DNA of 64,000 nt from Dichomitus squalens LYAD-421 SS1 (GCF_000275845.1 NW_006766895.1:618714-682713), one strand, 5' to 3'. Positions 16,343-29,568 are shown, counted from the first letter of the stretch. The notes: generated by a model not told the origin, from the sequence alone. Translations and numbers: made by a program.

Positions 16343-18347
16343 CTAAAGGAACACCGCGAAGTCGATGTGCATGTCGCGCGTGCTGTGATTCAGATGGGAG
16401 AGCTGGAAGGCCAATCTTACGTCCACGTGGCCTTGCGCACCGCGGGGGATAATAGTGAAGACACGCGTCTGGTTGGGCCAGTCGTCAACGTGATGCTGGG
16501 AACAGATGTGGGGTATGTCCTTCGCCCTCAAGTTGCTCGGCGCCGACACAGCGATGGCCCAGTGAGCGCCTGGCGCTTCACTCGAACATACTCCAAGGTA
16601 GACCTCGACAGACATGTGCTCGTGCTCCCTACACAGAAATGTCAACTCCATGGGCTGCTCCCCTGTCCAAGGAAAGCTCAGGGGTCGCGGGATGAGATCA
16701 TAGCGATATTGATGTTTCTGGAGCTCCCTGATATGCGACAGAGGAATTCGGAATGGGGAGTGTAGGCTGCGGTTGAGCTCATGCATCCCCGTCGTGTGCG
16801 CGTACCTCGAGGATTGCGAATGGTGTGCGATGTAGATCGTCTTCCATTCCACAGGACCTTGCGTGCCGGCGTGTGCACCTATCATGCGGTGATGAAAGTC
16901 CAACAGAGTCAGATGTCCGAATCGAGGGGCTTGGGACCGCGCTAGGGGCTCCCAGGGTACGTATCGCGGTCGTGTTGGATCTGAGTTGGCCTCGTCGGGC
17001 TTGAGGACGAGTCCGAGAGATCTTGCCTTTGAGCCTTTCAAACGAATGCCCAACAGTACCGCGACGATGATTGGCCAGGAGGATACCTCTAACTGGAAGA
17101 CGGGGATGTGGGCTTGAAGACCGTAGGGCGTGATGGTGAACGTTGGCTGCTTCCCCAAAGGCAACTCCTGGTCACGTTTGCGCTGCATACACATTCGGTA
17201 AGCGTGTCGTATGTACAGGTGCGGTGTAAAGCCTCACCGCCTTGAAGTTATACCAAGGCGTCCTCTTCTTTGCGATGGTAATCTCGTCATACCTATATTC
17301 GATGTCGTGCCCCACAACGAAGGCAGACGGGGAGGGTGCGAAGACACTGTCGATGAACTGCGGCGACTGTGTACGCAAACCAGCCTCATGCTCGAGCTGC
17401 GGCTCTCCGTTGCACACCCTTCCCCAGGCGAAGATAGACCCGTCTTCTGACTGCTTCATGATCTTCTCTTGCAGCTTGCGGAACGCGTTCCTGCCTTCTC
17501 CATAGATCGCGGGCATGAAGATCCCGAAGATGCCCATCAGGCAGTACGCCTCGTCCTCGGGACGCGTCGTCTCGCGATCGGCCGCCCAGGCCATCCGGGC
17601 GGCGATGCAGTAGTCCGCGGGCACATTATCCAGCTGCAAAACGCCGACCGGCACCCTTGTGATGCTCTCCAGAAGAGGTGCCAAGTCCGCTTTCGTGCCC
17701 AACAATTCCCAGCTTTGGGACAGGAAGACAACGAGCTCGGGAGCGATCAGCTCCTGCAGCGTCCATCCGCGCCGATGCCACCTGCTCTTCCGGAAGGCAG
17801 ATTCGGGCTGTTCGAGGACGTCGACAGAACTCGTAGGGACATCGTGCAGGTAGGCATAGCAGACGTCGGCGAGGGAGTAGTAGCGGTACATGGAGTTGAT
17901 GGCTTCTGTGAGCTCGGCGCTGCTTGTCTTGTCGATGCAGCAGGTGTCGACCCACGCCCACTTGTGTCCGTGCTTCTCGGCCAGAATGCAGAAGTTGCGG
18001 ATCTTCCCAGAGACAAGATCGCGAGGGGTGACCGGAGCATGGGAATGGAGAGCAAGAAGGTCAGTCGGCGCGTCAGAGTTTCCGGTGCGAGAGGCTTGGA
18101 TGGTTGATTGTTTGGTAGGCGACTCGGAGTTAATGGACGATACGGCATTATCCGGACTCGGATGGGAGGGGAGCATAGCAACGGAGTCGTTCGAGAGCTG
18201 GGCGCATTTAGCACGAAGGTTTTGGATGTCCTGGAAGGTTGTCTCGTCTTTGCCCCAGACATGGGAGAGGATCGTGTAGCCCCCGGGCACGCTCTCGGGT
18301 GTAGGAAAGAACGCGAGCTCGGCGCGGGCGGTATTGAGCAGCCACAT
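16343..18347 (-). CDS. HET-domain (heterokaryon incompatibility) protein 2
   Basis: Exons 17238-18347 and 16343-17182 (55-nt intron GTGAGG...TGCAG, phase 0) give 649 residues. The HET domain is clear and closely matches HET 1: MWLLNTARAELAFF, GGYTILSHVWGK, WVDTCCIDK, RWHRRGWTLQELIAPELV and TTRPEDEAYCLMGIFGIF. A Ser/Thr-rich loop (about residues 45-100) is longer than in HET 1. The C-terminal half shares GLQAHIPVFQ, EWKTIYIAHH and QHHVDDWPN with HET 1 but is more diverged than the HET domain. The start MWLLNT is the only ATG that fits; the frame continues upstream only by a GTG. The pair probably arose by local duplication, with the C-terminal halves diverging faster. Confidence 0.9.
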
Positions 18348-18428
18348 CCCGGTGTCAGCAGCCCTGGGCCGGGGCTGCACAGAGAATGTTATTTAGTGGT
18401 ACATCGAGGGAAAGATGGGGTTCGGAGG

Positions 18429-19459
18429 TTAATAAACGCACTGGCCTAGTGAAGTCTTTGCGCGCTGGTATCGGAGCGCGGATGGTTTGGCTTGCTTGTC
18501 GTTTTCCACGTTTAAAAAGGAAGGGACAATGAGCGCAGCGTTCGATACAGTTAAACAAATCATCGATCGGTGACTGCGCCGCGTCGGCGCGAGGAAGCGC
18601 CGAGACGACACCACGGTCCCGTGACGAACGCGTTCAGGTTTGGGATATAGCTTCGTCCCACCGCTGCTTTGTGTCTCTTGGGGGAAAATCAGGCTGCATC
18701 GTCTACATTCTAGTGCCGGTCGGTCTCCGTAGCCGGACACTTGCGCGTTGGTGTGCCATTGCTTGAGGCGTTGGTCCAAGGCCTTCTCATCTGCACCAGA
18801 GCGAATGGGCCATCCGTCCCGATGGTCGATCTTGATGGGTGGTGACGCGGTGTCGTCGAATTCGCAGCCGTTCCTGGTGATGCGGAGTCGGAAAGGCCGG
18901 TCGAGGTAGCCATAGACACAGTTTGGCCCATGCTTCTGTGCGATATCGCCCAACTTGAGAACGGGTTCTTGAGTACGGAGTGAATGAGACTGTAAGACTT
19001 GAATATATCGAGACCGAGCGCGTACCCTATTGAGTGCTTCCCTGGCCCGATCCTCTTTGAAGGGCGGCTCGGGGAGTTCAGCGTACGCATGGTCGTCATC
19101 ATCACTATGTTGCAAGCGATAGTCGACCTGATAGGATATCTCTGGGCCATGGAACATGGCAACTTCGTTGTCATGCCTCAATCTCTCCTTGATCTGTTCG
19201 ACCTTCGGGGGGGGCAGTATCCGATATGCGGCAGAACTTGAACCTTGTCCATGGCGGGGATGAGCCTGAGCGCGGTGGGAGTGATTGAGGAAGTACTTAG
19301 AGGTTCGGGACCCGAGGGCTGCGAGGCAAGTGAAGCAGCCATTATTACAGGGTTTGTCCAACTAGTCACTTCATGTGCATACGTTTGCCGGGGACGACGA
19401 GTAGTGTTCTTCCTGTCGGCCGGGGGGAAGTGGCTGCGTCGTGCGGATGTTGAGGACAT
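18429..19459 (-). CDS. unassigned protein, possibly zinc-binding; 5' splice unresolved
   Basis: A TATA box on the minus strand (19,523-19,530) lies about 65 bp before ATG 19,459, which starts MSSTSARRSHFPPADRKN. The main coding frame runs from about 19,330 to stop 18,429 and looks genuine: PPPKVEQIKERLRHDNEVAMF, acidic DDDDHAYAELPEPPF, YGYLDRPFRLRI and a CRRCSLIFP knuckle. The first exon and the main exon are in different frames. I could not choose between two poor donors, so the join is left open; a frameshift is possible. No family recognised. It lies just upstream of HET 2, on the same strand. Confidence 0.5.
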
Positions 19460-19522
19460 GGCGATATGCAGTCGTGACTGGATGGTGAGCGTAGGGAAAC
19501 GAGCGCAGACGGTGCAGTGAGT

Positions 19523-19530
19523 ATATATAC
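19523..19530 (-). promoter_or_regulatory. TATA box (TATATATA)
   Basis: gtatatatac on either strand; on the minus strand it sits about 65 bp before ATG 19,459, the normal distance for a fungal TATA element. Confidence 0.5.
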
Positions 19531-20187
19531 TGTCGGATAGGGTTGAGTCTCCGGCGCTTGCTAAGAGGTGCGCGGTCCCGTGAGCGACGCGTTGTTGTGT
19601 GGTGTTTAGACGGAGCGCGGTTGGGTTCGCGGCGACGCCCACAGAGCCAAAGCGTACTGTTGATCCATGTTCGGGCTCGCATCCCCCGGCCGTGCCCACT
19701 GTCCTGCTCTCCCTGCTCCTCGTCGTCGTCGATTCTCTCTGTCCAAGGATTCTCGTCCTTCGGTTTCAGGTTTCTCGTTCCCTCGGGGTGCGGAGGAGGT
19801 GTCTAGTTGGCAAAGCGACCTTGCAAACGTAGCAAGGTGAGTATCCCCCTCCGTCGCCGAGTGCACCCCGCTCAGCCCACCGAGCAGCGGTAAGTAGCCA
19901 ACCGAAGAATAGCAAGCAATTCAAGCAACAAGTAACGATCCTACGAGTCTACGACCTCTCTCGGTTCCCGACACGTCCAGGCATCTTTCCTATTTCCCCT
20001 CACGCACATCTCACGACTGCACATACGCTCTCCGTCTCTCTCACTTTTTCCCTCATCTCACTTATACTAACGATCTAACGCGACCTTACGCGAACGTCCA
20101 CGACTCTGTTGTACTCACGATCCCGCACCGTCCTCCCTGTTTTCACGAATATCACATCTACGACGAGACACGAGCATAGAAGAAAAG
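19531..20187. other. divergent intergenic region
   Basis: Separates the minus-strand gene at 19,459 from the plus-strand gene at 20,188. The right half is CT-rich (cgctctccgtctctctcact), consistent with a long 5' leader of the large gene. Confidence 0.4.
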
Positions 20188-23100
20188 ATGCGTAACACAC
20201 TACCTCTTCTCTCCCGCCCTCCCGCTCCCCACTCGTCCTTCTCCCGTGCACACTCTCCCGTCCCTCCGTCCGATTCGCCTTCGTCTCAACAGCACATGCC
20301 CACCATCCGTCTCATCTCTGCGACCCCGTCGGCGGCAGGTTCCGCAGGCGACGCCAGCACCTCCTTCGCCAGCTCCTCCTTCGTCTCCGTCGCCCCCTTC
20401 GCGTCCTCGTCTCCCCTGGCGCCCAAACCCGCCTCCGCAGACGCGCCCAAGAAGCGCCTCGTCCCCAAGCGGTCCAAGCTCGGTCTCCTCGGCGGCAGCA
20501 GCAAGTCGAAGGAGAAGCCTAGCAAGGACTTCTCCGACGTCGTCCGCCGCGTCGGCGGCGCGCCCTCCACGGGGCGTGGCGGCTTCGAGATCTACGTCGA
20601 CCAGAACGACGACCCGGAGCTCGGGGAGATCGTCGTCATCAAGAAGAAAAAGTCTCGGCTTGGCCTGGACGGCATGAAATGGGGCGCGCTCGGTGAGACG
20701 ACGAACATCCCCGCCGCTGCCAAGGAGCAGCCCGCGGCCGACAACCTGTTGAAGGTCAGCAAGGGCGACGAGAACCAGAAGTGGTGGAGTATCGGGAGAG
20801 GGAGGAAGGACTCGAAGGGCAAGGAGAAGGAGAAGGAGCAGAAGCCTCCGGCCCGCTCCAAGAGTGTGTCCTTTTCTCTTTATTCGCACTATGGCATGCA
20901 ACTGACGTACCACCTCCCGTAGCACCCGAGCCTTCCAAGCCTCTCGAATCCCGCAACCGGTTCAACTCGCTCGACTCTGGCATCCTCCTCAACAGTCCCG
21001 CGTCGCGGCCCCAGAAGCAGGGGACGGTCTCCTCCGTCAAGTCTCTGCTGGAGGTCCCGGTCGTCACCACCACCCCAGTCGACGAGAACGCTCCCGCTTC
21101 TGCAAATGGTCTGCTGTCTGCTGACGCCGCCGTCCCTACTGGCTCCATCGCTGTGCGCGCGATCCGCTCGATGCGGTCGCTCGCGCGCATGGCAAGTTGG
21201 GCGCAACTCTCGAACGCGAATGAAAAGGAAGGCAACACGGGCGCTGCTAATGCCCTGAACGAGACGGTGACGACGAAGGCCAGCAAGCCCTCCAAGGAGA
21301 GCGGCGAGAAGAAGAGCAAGGATAAGGAGACCAAGGAGAAAGGCGAGGCGAAGAAAAAGAAGAAAAAGGACAAGGAGAAGCCGAAGGAGAAGGAAAACAA
21401 GGCGAAGGAGAAGCAGCTGGAGAAGGAGAAGGAGAAGATGACGAACACCATCCGCTGCTCTGGCAGCAGCTTCGAGGCGGGCGCGCTCAGCTCGCAGGGT
21501 AGCCCCGCCGCCGCAACGTACCTTCAGCCCGCAGACGCCGCGCGCACGCTCACGACGCGCAAGAAGCAGAGCATCCTCGGGCTCGGGCTTCCATCCACGA
21601 TGCGCCTATCGACTGTGCGCGACGTCTCCGCTGGCTCGACCGCGTCTTCCGTGGGCCCCAGCAGTGAGACTGGGATCCCGCAGGCCCCGCAGCGCCTCTC
21701 GGTCGACTCGGCGCACCTGATCATGAACGCCCAGGGACGGCCCTCGTCGATCCTCTCCAGCGGCTCCTCGCTCCGGCCCCCGTCTACCATCTCGGGTATC
21801 TCTGTCGACTCGACGGGGCGCTCCGCGCGCTCGTCGAGCAGCTCGGTCGTCTCCGTCCGCTGGGACGACGCGGCGATCAAGAGCGTGAAGGAGATGACGC
21901 GGCAGGAGCGGCGCACGCGGCGCGAGCACGACCGCGAAAAGGAGCGCGAGGAGAAGGAGGATGGCAAGAAGACGAAGCGCGAGAGCAGGCAGTCGTCCGA
22001 GTCCCGCCGGCGCACGCCGATCTCCGATATCTTCCCTGAGACGCAGGTGGGCGCGCAGAGGCAGTCGACGGGTTCGCTGTCGCCCCGGGGCTCGCTCGCG
22101 GACCATCCGATGGTGCGCATTGAGGAGGCGACGGCGGACGGGCATTCTCCGCCCACAGACGACGAGAAGGTCGACGAGGGCGCGAGCTTGAGCGAGACGC
22201 CTGTGAAGCGGGCGAGGGCGCGTCCTGTTTCGGAGCAGATGCTTGGACGGCCGAGGCCGCAGGCGATTTGCGAGAACAGCGAGGGTGATGGTGAGTGGGA
22301 AGAGTTGTTTTGGTTTATGCGTCGTTACTGACAATATGACGTAGCTATGCTTTCACTTCTTGACGCTGCGACGAACGACCTCGCCTCGCTCATCAACCGC
22401 CTTGACCTCGAGGCGACTCCCGGAAGCACGGCCGGCACGCCTCTCAATTTGACACCTTTACAGATGCAGCAAGCGAACCAGGAGAGCCCTCTCAGGCGAC
22501 GTGCAATGCTCCAGCGCGGGAGTCCGCTCAAGGGCGAGCTGCGCGAGAGCACGGCGTCCATCGCGTCCCTCCGGCCGTATGCGAAGTCGCAGTCGTCCGC
22601 GGACCCGCCTAAAATCTTCATCGAGCCGGCGCACACGCAGTCGAAGGCCACACAGCTCGTCGGGCAGCAGATCGCGCCATGGAACGAGCTCGACTGGAAG
22701 GTCTCGCCCCGGAAGCCCCTCGTCAAGCCCAAGCCCGCCGCGCACCTCACGCACAAGCGCACGCTCACGCCCTCCCCTGCCGACGCTGGGCCCGTTTTCC
22801 AGCCGCTCCGCCCTGCCAACACCAAGTCCAAGGCGACGTTGTTGGCGTCCGAGCCTGGCGTGCGCAGTGCGACGCCTCCCGTGACGGCGGAGGTCCCCGC
22901 GCCGTCCTCGCGCACGTTCGGCTCGCGTCCGTCCAAGGTTGGCCTGAAATCCTCCAAAGGCGAGGAAGACGTGCAGCCGTCCCCGACCCCTGTCTTCAGC
23001 CGTGTTGGGGGCCACCACCGCAAGGGCTCCTCGCTCGTCCCGATGAACAGCAAGGGCAGCATGGGCAGCCTGCGTCGGTTGGGCGTCACGATCACTCCGG

Positions 23101-26100
23101 AGGCGCGCAAGGGCCTCGGGCTGTGCGGCACGTTGGGGAGCTCGACGGAGCCGGACGTCGATCCCGAGGATCCGGACTCCGACATCCCGGACGAGCTGCA
23201 AGTCATCCTATCTGGTCAGAGCGACGAGGAGAACACGCGCCCGCTCAGTCCCTTTGACGATACGCTGTCGTTCAGGCCGCCGCCGTCGCCTGGCTCCCCG
23301 CCGAAGAGTGCGTTGCCTGTTCCTGAGCAGCCCGCAGAGGGCCAGGAGAAGGAGCTGCCTGTCTTCCAGGCGCAGCTGTTTGACGCCGATGCCAACAAGG
23401 CCGAGCTTGACGATGGCGAGCGCAGTCCCACGTCGCCTTCGGAGGACGACACCAAGAAGTCGTTCGACTTTACGGGCGAGCTGAAGAAGCTGAATGAATC
23501 TGGCGGCTCCGACCGCGCGAGCTTCGTCGAGCAGCTCGAGACGGCGTTCAAGACCCCCGCGCGCATCGAGCTCGAGTTCGACTTTGCTGCCGACAGCCTG
23601 CTTGCGCCTCCCGTCCCACCGCTCCCGCAGAATTTGCGCCCGGCCCCTGCGGAGGACATCCCCAAGAGCTTCTCGAACTTCAACGAGACGACGTCGCTGT
23701 ATGGCGGGTCGGACGAGACTGGGAACCGCGACTCGGGCATGTCCCAGGACCAGGAGCACGACATCAGCTTCATGATGCGCGAGCTCGAGGACCAGTGCCG
23801 CGTGTACCCGCCCGCGAAGTCGAGGTCGCGCCAGTCGTCGATGCAGTCTAAGCCTTCTGACGGCCGTCTCAACCGCGAGTTCAAGTTTGGGGGCAAGCCG
23901 GTCGAGCAGGGTTCCTCGACAACCACGGAATCAGATATCGTGCCGCTGACGCTTTCGGACATCATCCCGCCGTTGTCGCACTCGCGCGCGCAGTCGAAGA
24001 GCTCGATTGTTGAGGAGGACAGCTCGGTCCTCAAGTCGATCTTGGCGAAGGCGGCTGAGATCTTGCCTGCCGAGGAGAGTCGCTCGCGTGTCAACTCGAT
24101 CGCGAGTTCTAAGCTCCACTCCTCATCAACACAGCTGGACCAGACGGCAAACACGCAAGGCCACTCCCGCGAGCCGTCTGCTGCGAGCTTCACTGGCTTC
24201 GAGTCGTTCGACGAGGTGCGACGCGGTTTCGAGTTCGGCCCGAACCGTCCTGCGTTCTACCCGCCGTCCCAGGCTGTCTTCCGGCCTCAGCATGGCCGCG
24301 ACATGTCCGTGTTCAGCATCGCCTCCGTTTCTTCGTACGGCGCGGTTGTCAACGATGGTACTCAGGATCCTTTCGGGTATGCGCAGGAGGGTCCCAGCCG
24401 GCCACCGTCGATGGACGACATCTCAATCTCGATGTCCATGTCGGTCGACGACACGTTCTCGTTCATCCGCCGGGCTAAGCCGCGCAGACGCGTCGACAGC
24501 GATGCTTCGAGCTTCTACTTCCAGCCGTCGCACATGATGCATCCGTACCGTCGTGGTCACCGCCGCGGGCCTTCGGCAATGTCCGTCTCGTCGAACGCGC
24601 ACGGTCCCCCCGTCAGCTTGTACAACCGCAGTTTCGGCGTGCACGCGCACAAGAGGAACGACTCGAACACGAGCGCGAGCTCCGTCGCGCTGTCGTACGC
24701 CATGCACGGTGCTAACGGTGGCCGCGCGGCGTGGGCGAGCCACACGCGCGACTTCTCGGTGGACTCTATCATGAGCGACTATTCGGAGCGGCCGATGGCG
24801 CGTCCGGGCTTGGGCGACAAGATGTTCGACAATGCCCACGGCGCCCCGCTCAGCGCAATCTCGGCTTCGCCCGAGAGCACGTACAGCGATGAGCGCGAAG
24901 AGGCGAACCGGACGTCGTGGGACTCGATCATGGACAACGAGACGGGCAGGTTCACGTCCGCAGTGGAAGACTCGCTGTTCGACAAGACTGGGAAGCGGAC
25001 GTCGATGTCATCTGAGTCTGTCTTTGGCATCGACCCGTCGTTCGCCCAGTATGCGCGGTACCTTCCTAGTCAGCAGTACCGGCCGTTGTCAATCATGAGC
25101 GAGCAGAGTGTCCATAGTCCTGTCAAGGAGGACGATACCATGATCACGGTATGTGATATGTCGATTCTTTGTGTTTGCTGTATTAATCGCTATATGGCAT
25201 AGATGCTCGGCGGCGGACATGTTCGTAGGAGGTCTATCAGCTCCTTGGTTGAGACTTCGCCCTGCGTTCGTATGGAGCGCAAACAGCACACGGCACACCC
25301 TGGGCGCATCCTTCAATTCGACATGATTGAGCCCTCTGCGAAGGAGTCGCCAGCCAAGACCTCGCGGCTCGTCGCACAGCCTTCCATTGCTTCGACGTCT
25401 TCGTTCCAGTTCGGTGGGGAGCGCATGATCAAGGCGCGCCAGGGACTGCTCGAGCGTCAGAGCTTGGAGGACAGCGCACTGATCGCGCAGGGAGAGGACT
25501 TATTGGATTCTTGTCAGTATGCATAGCTCCGGTCCTGATTCTGACGCTAACGTTTCTGTTCGCAGTGCGCGAGCGTTCCATCTTCAGCAAGCCAACTTCG
25601 GCTGGACGGTCGCGATCAAGTACTTGCACCTCAGCTTCGTCTGGTGTGGATACGCCTCCTCTCTCGTCGTCGGATGGTTCTTCGGTATCTGGCGGCTCTC
25701 AATCCAGCATCGACATTGGACACCTCAACACCCTGCTCACTAACGCCTCTCATCCCAGCAGTGGTGTCGCCCGAGCCCGAGCGCGTGCTCGGGCCAGAGG
25801 CACAGGTCATCGCCGCAGGATCGACCAGGCTCGGATGTCTCGTTCGTCCGTGTATGAGACTATTGAAGAGGAAGCATCTGTCCTCGCCAGCTCGCCGTCG
25901 ACTCAGCGCTCTACCCCGCAGAGTCTCGCGAAGCAGGCGGTAAATTCGAGCGCGATGATGAACGATTCAGTCTATATCGTCGAGAGCGACAGGGACTCCG
26001 TCTACAGCGAGTATAGCGATGAGCATGGCATTACGACCCTTCGCAGGTACTACGCACTGCGCAATGAGGCTCAGGTTACTGTCGACGAGAGCAAGCGTAT

Positions 26101-26828
26101 GTGGATGGATACTCCCTTCTCCCTCTTCGCGTTGCAATGTGAGTTGTCTTCCGAGCCATTGCAACGCTGTCCGCTGACATAGACCTTCAAAAGCGTTCCA
26201 TCCTCCCCGCGAGCCCATTGCCATGCAAGCCTTGCTCGAGCACTCCCAGAAGAACTATGGACCTCTTCCTTCCGAGCTCCGTCCCCATCGCGTCCGTTCA
26301 CGAACCTCGTCAAGACCCTCGCCGTATCCCCTCAGGAGCATGCGGTCATTGACCTCTCCCGAGAGGACCCGCTCGTCGCCCATGCAGGTCTTCACTGATG
26401 CCCCGAGCAAGCCGTTTGCAGCGTCCCTCCACGATCAGACCGTTTTGCGTGAAGTCCAACGGAACACGAACGTTGATGTCCCCACGCCGCCACCGGTGTT
26501 GGGTGAGATCAAGCCGTTCACGCCTTTCAATGTCGAGCTCGAGACGTCCAAGCAGGGCAAGAACGCCATCGGCCTCCCTGCGCGCCCGCGTGTCACTTCG
26601 AGTACCCGTCGTGCGGCCCTTGGATGGTCGAAGCGGACTGGCAAGTCGAGCACGCAAGAGTTCAAGGAGAACTCGGCCATAATCCCTACGTAAGTTATCT
26701 GTCGCACCATCTTTGTACGAGTTTCCGCTCATTGGTTTTACTGCAGTCCTTCCGAAACCCTTAGGATCAACCGCCCACGGCCTCGCGGCCGGCCGACGCC
26801 CGCTCGGGTACCTGTACCTGCTGCATAA
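20188..26828 (+). CDS. very large Ser/Pro/Lys-rich low-complexity protein (about 2,100 aa)
   Basis: Seven exons with introns at 20864-20922, 22291-22344, 25149-25202, about 25514-25566, about 26139-26195 and about 26692-26747 give about 2,100 residues ending RPTPARVPVPAA. No catalytic domain is recognised. Visible parts: a low-complexity Ser/Pro N-terminus with basic KKRLVPKRSKLGLLGG; a Lys/Glu block (about 21,290-21,440) that is probably a highly charged helix; repeated SRxSS and STIS motifs suggesting many phosphorylation sites; a conserved-looking helix LLDAATNDLASLINRLDLEATP straight after intron 2; and Arg/Ser/Tyr-rich stretches later. No signal peptide or membrane segment. It is probably a cytoplasmic scaffold or regulator, but that is inference. 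Codon use is strongly C/G-ending, so it is likely expressed. Confidence 0.8.
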
Positions 26829-27743
26829 ATCCTTCTCATTCCATAACTAGCAATACCACACATCCATCGCCTACCGCCGCCTTCGCTTCAGACGTCCACT
26901 CGATCAGCCGCGGACACTCTCAGCCTATCCGAAGCAGGTCGCGCATCATCTCATCTATGCTATGAACATATCTGTCTATGCTCCATCAACGTCTCGTCTC
27001 GTTTCACATCACTTGGATCTTGATGCTTTCTTGCAACTCAAATCGCAAATCAACATCGCTGTACTGTTTGCTTTCTTTCGTTCACGCTCCGCCTTCTCTC
27101 TCCCGGTACCTGGAGATGTGGCTTGCTGGGCTTCCTTGTCACGGCGGAAATGGTCAGCATGGGCCGCTCACCGCGGCTAGGCGGACGTTTCTTGGTCCAT
27201 CTCGGAGTTGTCTGCATTTCGCGCGAGATGCGATTGTGCATATTTGACTGTACTTCGCTATCTCGTATGCAGCTCGGCTCCTAAGTATCGCTCTGTCTCA
27301 TCAGTATATCGTAGCACTGTGTCTTGTATTCGTCGAGCGAATATATGATACTTTGTTATACAAATTCCTCACCTCGGCATGTCTGCGAGCAGCAAATAGA
27401 GCCGGAAGATCTAGGTGGTTCGCCTAGTCAATTCACCTCTGTTCTGAGCTGGCACGATATCCATCAGGATTGCGTCTTGCCGTGTACCTGAAGGAACGGG
27501 CGTGACGATACGGATGTCCAGATATATGACTATCCACGGATCAGGAATCGACCGCGAGCAAAGTATGTCTCAGTGCTCTAGGTCCTGTACATGATTGACA
27601 ACCCCGCGGCTGTCTTCACTGCAATCAGCGAGTCAGTGCTAAGCCCGCTCTTCACTTATCCTACATAGACTGATGTTACATTCATCACTTCTTCGAGTCT
27701 CATAGCATACAGAACCAAGGTGAGCACTGCAGCGGTGCGGCTG
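26829..27743. other. intergenic between convergent genes
   Basis: 3' flank of the large gene and of the PEBP gene. No conserved coding or RNA signal seen. Confidence 0.4.
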
Positions 27744-28536
27744 TCATGCAGTCGCATCGACCTCGGGCGAGGTGACGAGGAAGTAGTTCGCTCCGACCAG
27801 CTTCAGCCCGTACTTTCCCGCAAACGCGATTGGATCCCAGCTACGCCGATCTTCCAGAGCTGCGCCATACTCGGGGGCACCTTGAGGCACGGTGAAGACT
27901 TCCGGGCCTGTGGGCTCCTGGAACAGGAGAAACGCTGGGTAGGAATAACGCACGAGTAAGTTGACGAGCGAGAACGGTAGCCTGAAGGAGGTCTGGGGCT
28001 TCTTAGTAACCCGATATTGAGCAACACTCACTATATCTATGGATTCCCGAGTTGGGACGCGGTCCTGGTGGGCGATAGGGAGTCGTGGATGGGTGTGTCT
28101 TGAGCGCATTGAGCGCCTCCGCCGAGTTGGATTTGACGGCGGGTGACTTTAGACCCGTGATCTGCGAGGTTGGGTGCATTGTCAGTCCGTTGAGTCTGTG
28201 ACTGGCAACCTGATACAAGCTACGCACAACCCAGTGCCTAAACGATCTGTACACCGCGTCCGTCCTGTATGGCGCGTCGGGATCAAGCATCACGAGCGTG
28301 TACGATGTTTCGGACGCGTCGTCCCAAGGGCCGTTGAGCGCAGCAAGTCGGACCTCCGGTTCATCCTGCGTCTCCTCTACTGTCATATTGTTTCCGAGGT
28401 TCACCTCTGCACCGTTGGGGTATATGATCGAGAAGAGGACGGTGGGGGTGAAGGTGTATGACGCGGGGACGACATCGGGGATGATCTGCTCCCTTTGCAG
28501 GGCGGAGACGATGGCGTGGAGTGGGTCAGAGGACAT
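27744..28536 (-). CDS. PEBP-family protein (phosphatidylethanolamine-binding / carboxypeptidase Y inhibitor-like)
   Basis: Exons 28228-28536, 28032-28161 and 27744-27934 (introns 66 and 97 nt) give 209 residues, a normal length for fungal PEBP. Key motifs are present: the ligand-site MLDPDAPYRTD (about residue 85), FRHWVV directly before intron 1, the PYRPPGPRPNSGIHRY block before intron 2, and FLLFQEP after it. The second intron must use the acceptor CCTACCCAG to restore RYTFLLF. Some PEBP proteins inhibit carboxypeptidase Y or modulate Ras/cAMP and TOR signalling; which applies here is not shown. No signal peptide, so cytosolic. Convergent with the large upstream gene. Confidence 0.9.
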
Positions 28537-29568
28537 GGCAGCGGGTGTAGTAGTCGATGAACGCGCTGGTATATGTTGAAACGCGCTAATAAGTATTCAG
28601 GACAACGACGCTTGCAGTGGGCCCTGAGGTCATCCGAAGCCGCGATGTCTGCGGAACCGAGGCAGCGGCCCGTCACCGGGACGCCCTTGCCGCCAAGGGA
28701 AAGTTGGCACGTACTACATATGTAGAGTACACATTAGGGAGGGAGCGATCGCACCAGTTGATTCAGAGTTGTTGACTTCCAGATATCTGGAGTCTCCCAG
28801 GCCGAGATATCCGTCGGATAACCTGGGGAGCATCAAGATGAGTGACGTCTACTCAGAGGCTGACGCTGAGGCAGCCTCGACGCGGGTGCGCAAAATGCAC
28901 CGTGTTCATGCCAATGGATGCGAAGGCGGATAAGTAGGTACATCTCCAGCCTGGAGATGCACCAGCTGGACAGACCCGGAGCGCTACGGATTTAGCCGGA
29001 TACATAGGCGTCGATCCACTTTCTGGATAAGCAGAGCGCTCTAGTACGCGCAGATAGTCATCCTCTCAGACATCCAAGGAACTTAGACAGTCTTTGCCCA
29101 GCCCCGTACCGGTGCCAGTCCCCAAGCTTGAAGTAACAGACGTGCACTTGCTTCCTTTCCTCGGCTGCCCCACAGGTTATGCAGCTTGGTCCCCCCCGCT
29201 CTCTGTGGTACCTCCTGCATCTCACAAGCCCAGCAAGTGCTCTGCAGACTGTGTTCATCGGCGACGGGTTGAACTTGTCAGAGCGGCCGTGCGGGTGCAA
29301 TATGACAGTACTCCATTTGGGACGTCTGGATATCCAGCGAGAAGGACTAGGTTGTACACGTTCCTCCATGCGAGTCAAGTCATCTGCACAATTCACGACC
29401 GGCCGGACTGCTACGGGGACATTACGTTCGTTCTTCTAAAGCTCCCTTGCGAGTCAACGCCAGATATCCTTCCTGCGCTCCAAGTTCGAACGCTACCAGC
29501 GCAGACTGATCATACGTCGCTGCTATCCATCCAGGGCCACACCTCCAATATCCGATCTTGAAATGGAG
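28537..29568. other. intergenic with a small palindrome
   Basis: No gene supported. CATCTCCAG and CTGGAGATG form a perfect 9-bp inverted repeat with a single-base spacer at 28,941-28,959; a looser GATATC...GATATC pair lies about 150 bp earlier. Confidence 0.4.

Noticed and set aside
20200..24193. Several long minus-strand ORFs inside the large Ser/Pro-rich gene
   Set aside because: Produced by strong C/G third-position bias in the plus-strand gene; they are low complexity, overlap each other and lack splice or promoter signals.
28941..28959. Perfect 9-bp palindrome as a terminator or binding site
   Set aside because: A single short palindrome in intergenic DNA with no linked feature; could be chance.
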